Assembly: GCA_000513555.1 (NCBI GenBank)
Contig: ALYD01000001.1
Span: 206,223-270,222, forward strand
Direction: 5' to 3'
Length of the DNA stretch: 64,000 bases
Source of the DNA: Lachnospiraceae bacterium JC7
Lineage (GTDB): Bacteria; Bacillota; Clostridia; Lachnospirales; Lachnospiraceae
Position 1 is the first letter of the stretch. Each line of letters starts with the position of its first letter. Made by a program: the position numbers and the translations under genes. A model generated the notes under the pieces. It was not told where the DNA came from. It ran no database searches and saw only the letters and a program-made list of their open reading frames with translations. Positions 63,042 to 64,000 of this stretch are shown here, piece after piece.

Positions 63042-63914
63042 TCATTTAAGCATGATAAATGCACCGTTGTTGCCTCTTTTCCCCTTTGTGAAGCGGTGGC
63101 TGAAAAGCAGGTCCGGATTACAGTTCGTACATATGTCTGTCATGCTAATGTTTTCGGCCTTTACTCCTGCTTCTTCCATGACGATTCGGTTCGCCTTCCA
63201 CAGGTCAAGATGGAATTTATGTTCGCCGGCTTCGTTTGATCCGTCATCAGTAAGGATCTCTGATTCATGACCTTGAAATGCTTTTTTAAACTCTTCCGCA
63301 ACATCCTCGGAGATCTCATAACAGTTTCTGCAGATGCTTGGACCTATTGCGCAAATGAGGTCCTTCGGATCGGTGCCATAGTTTTCCTTCATCTTTTCAA
63401 TGGTGACCTTACCTATACGGTTTACCGTTCCCCGCCATCCTGAGTGGCTTGCTCCGATAGCCTTGTGGACCGGGTCGACAAAAAGCAGAGGAACGCAGTC
63501 TGCTGCAAATACAGTAAGTACCAGCCCCTGAACATTGGTTATCAGTCCGTCAACGTCAGTATAGTCTCTTTCCTTTGTGAGACCCTTTCCGGCATCCTCT
63601 TCTGTCACGACTCTGACATTTACAGTATGAGTCTGATGTGAAAGCACCAGACGATCATCAGATGCACCGAAAAGAACCGCATATCTATGGAAGTTCTCGT
63701 ATGCATCCTTTGGGTCATCTCCACTTGTGAAGCTCAGGTTCATGCTTGACCATATTCCCTTGCTGACACCTCCGATACGGGTAGAGAAGGCGTGAGCTGC
63801 TATGCCTGTATTTTCTATAGCCGGAAACTGAAGATACTGAAGCAGACTTCCGTCGTCATTTGTATGATATTTGAGTTCTAATCTGCCAGTATCGCCGGAG
63901 CGTTTTATTTTCAT
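63042..63914 (-). CDS. pgeF: Peptidoglycan editing factor PgeF (YfiH/DUF152, laccase-domain)
   Basis: 290 residues, ATG behind AAAGGT. The zinc/copper-site motifs are LVLSHQTHTVNV, VFAADCVPLLFVDPVHKAIGASHSGWRGT (split for length) and CNPDLLFSHRFTKGKRGNNGAFIML. Family members remove wrong L-Ser muropeptides from precursors or act as polyphenol oxidases. The closing NNGAFI signature is standard. It is the last complete gene before the right edge. Confidence 0.93.
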   Translation of the reverse strand: MKIKRSGDTGRLELKYHTNDDGSLLQYLQFPAIENTGIAAHAFSTRIGGVSKGIWSSMNLSFTSGDDPKDAYENFHRYAVLFGASDDRLVLSHQTHTVNVRVVTEEDAGKGLTKERDYTDVDGLITNVQGLVLTVFAADCVPLLFVDPVHKAIGASHSGWRGTVNRIGKVTIEKMKENYGTDPKDLICAIGPSICRNCYEISEDVAEEFKKAFQGHESEILTDDGSNEAGEHKFHLDLWKANRIVMEEAGVKAENISMTDICTNCNPDLLFSHRFTKGKRGNNGAFIMLK

Positions 63915-63961
63915 TAAGCTTACCTTTCTTAGGAAATACTGATATACACTGATCTATATAC

Positions 63962-63993
63962 AAAAAGAGCCTCAGGTCAAACGACCTGAAGCT
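63962..63993 (-). terminator. Terminator of a minus-strand gene beyond the right edge
   Basis: On the minus strand GCTTCAGGTC pairs with GACCTGAGGC over GTTT and runs into TCTTTTT. It must terminate a gene whose coding region lies outside the window. Confidence 0.85.
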
Positions 63994-64000
63994 TAGTGAC

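Overview
The window looks like a chromosomal segment of a low-to-mid GC Gram-positive anaerobe of the class Clostridia, most likely a Lachnospiraceae member (Butyrivibrio/Roseburia-like). The evidence is gene order (tig-clpP-clpX-engB; cmk-ispH-rpsA; murE-murF-priA-def-fmt-yugP-rsmB-rlmN-prpC-pknB-rsgA-rpe), purine-rich Shine-Dalgarno sites, frequent TTG starts, consensus sigma-A promoters and U-tailed terminators. The family assignment is inference; no rRNA is present to settle it. Nearly all genes lie on the minus strand. I see no insertion sequence, prophage or CRISPR array.

Layout. 1-2.2 kb: a TPR membrane protein (cut by the left edge) with a coupled 52-residue ORF, and a plus-strand small-multidrug-export family protein. 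2.2-3.8 kb: tRNA-Leu(CAG) with its own promoter and terminator, then infC-rpmI-rplT behind a leader with the architecture of an L20-type attenuator. 3.9-8.2 kb: engB, clpX, clpP and tig, i.e. protein quality control and ribosome assembly. 8.2-11.4 kb: a CYTH protein and the cmk-ispH-rpsA operon, in which ispH and rpsA overlap by 20 nt. 11.7-20.4 kb: a HI0933-type flavoprotein, aspartate kinase, a three-gene ABC export system (ATPase, large exported adaptor, MacB-like permease) and serS. 20.5-41.2 kb: housekeeping genes for vitamin B6 salvage, pentose phosphates, ribosome maturation, PASTA kinase/phosphatase signalling, rRNA methylation, formyl-Met metabolism, replication restart, peptidoglycan precursor ligation, one-carbon metabolism and FtsK.

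41.4-64 kb is more accessory. It holds a plus-strand DNA-binding regulator of unclear class with a possible autoregulatory site, DegV, an SH3/NlpC-P60 wall hydrolase, a TrpXYZ-like ABC importer with a terminator between its first two genes, and two metal-chaperone-type (CobW/COG0523) GTPases. One GTPase carries a five-unit His/Asp/Cys tandem repeat and lies behind a consensus promoter overlapped by a CIRCE-like element. The other is fused to a YcgQ/TIGR03943-like C-terminal domain. Next come a HAD phosphatase, RNase HI, a BspA-like/beta-helix lipoprotein, an S41 peptidase with a calcium-loop insertion, asnA, a DUF5131-like/DUF4186 fusion protein, an RluA-type pseudouridine synthase, a Cys-rich membrane peptide and pgeF.

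The least ordinary pieces are the metal-GTPase pair and its putative heat-shock operator, the DUF5131-like/DUF4186 fusion, the infC attenuator, and a set of U-tail-less hairpins between genes of the housekeeping operons. Family names come from motif reading only; no database search was run.
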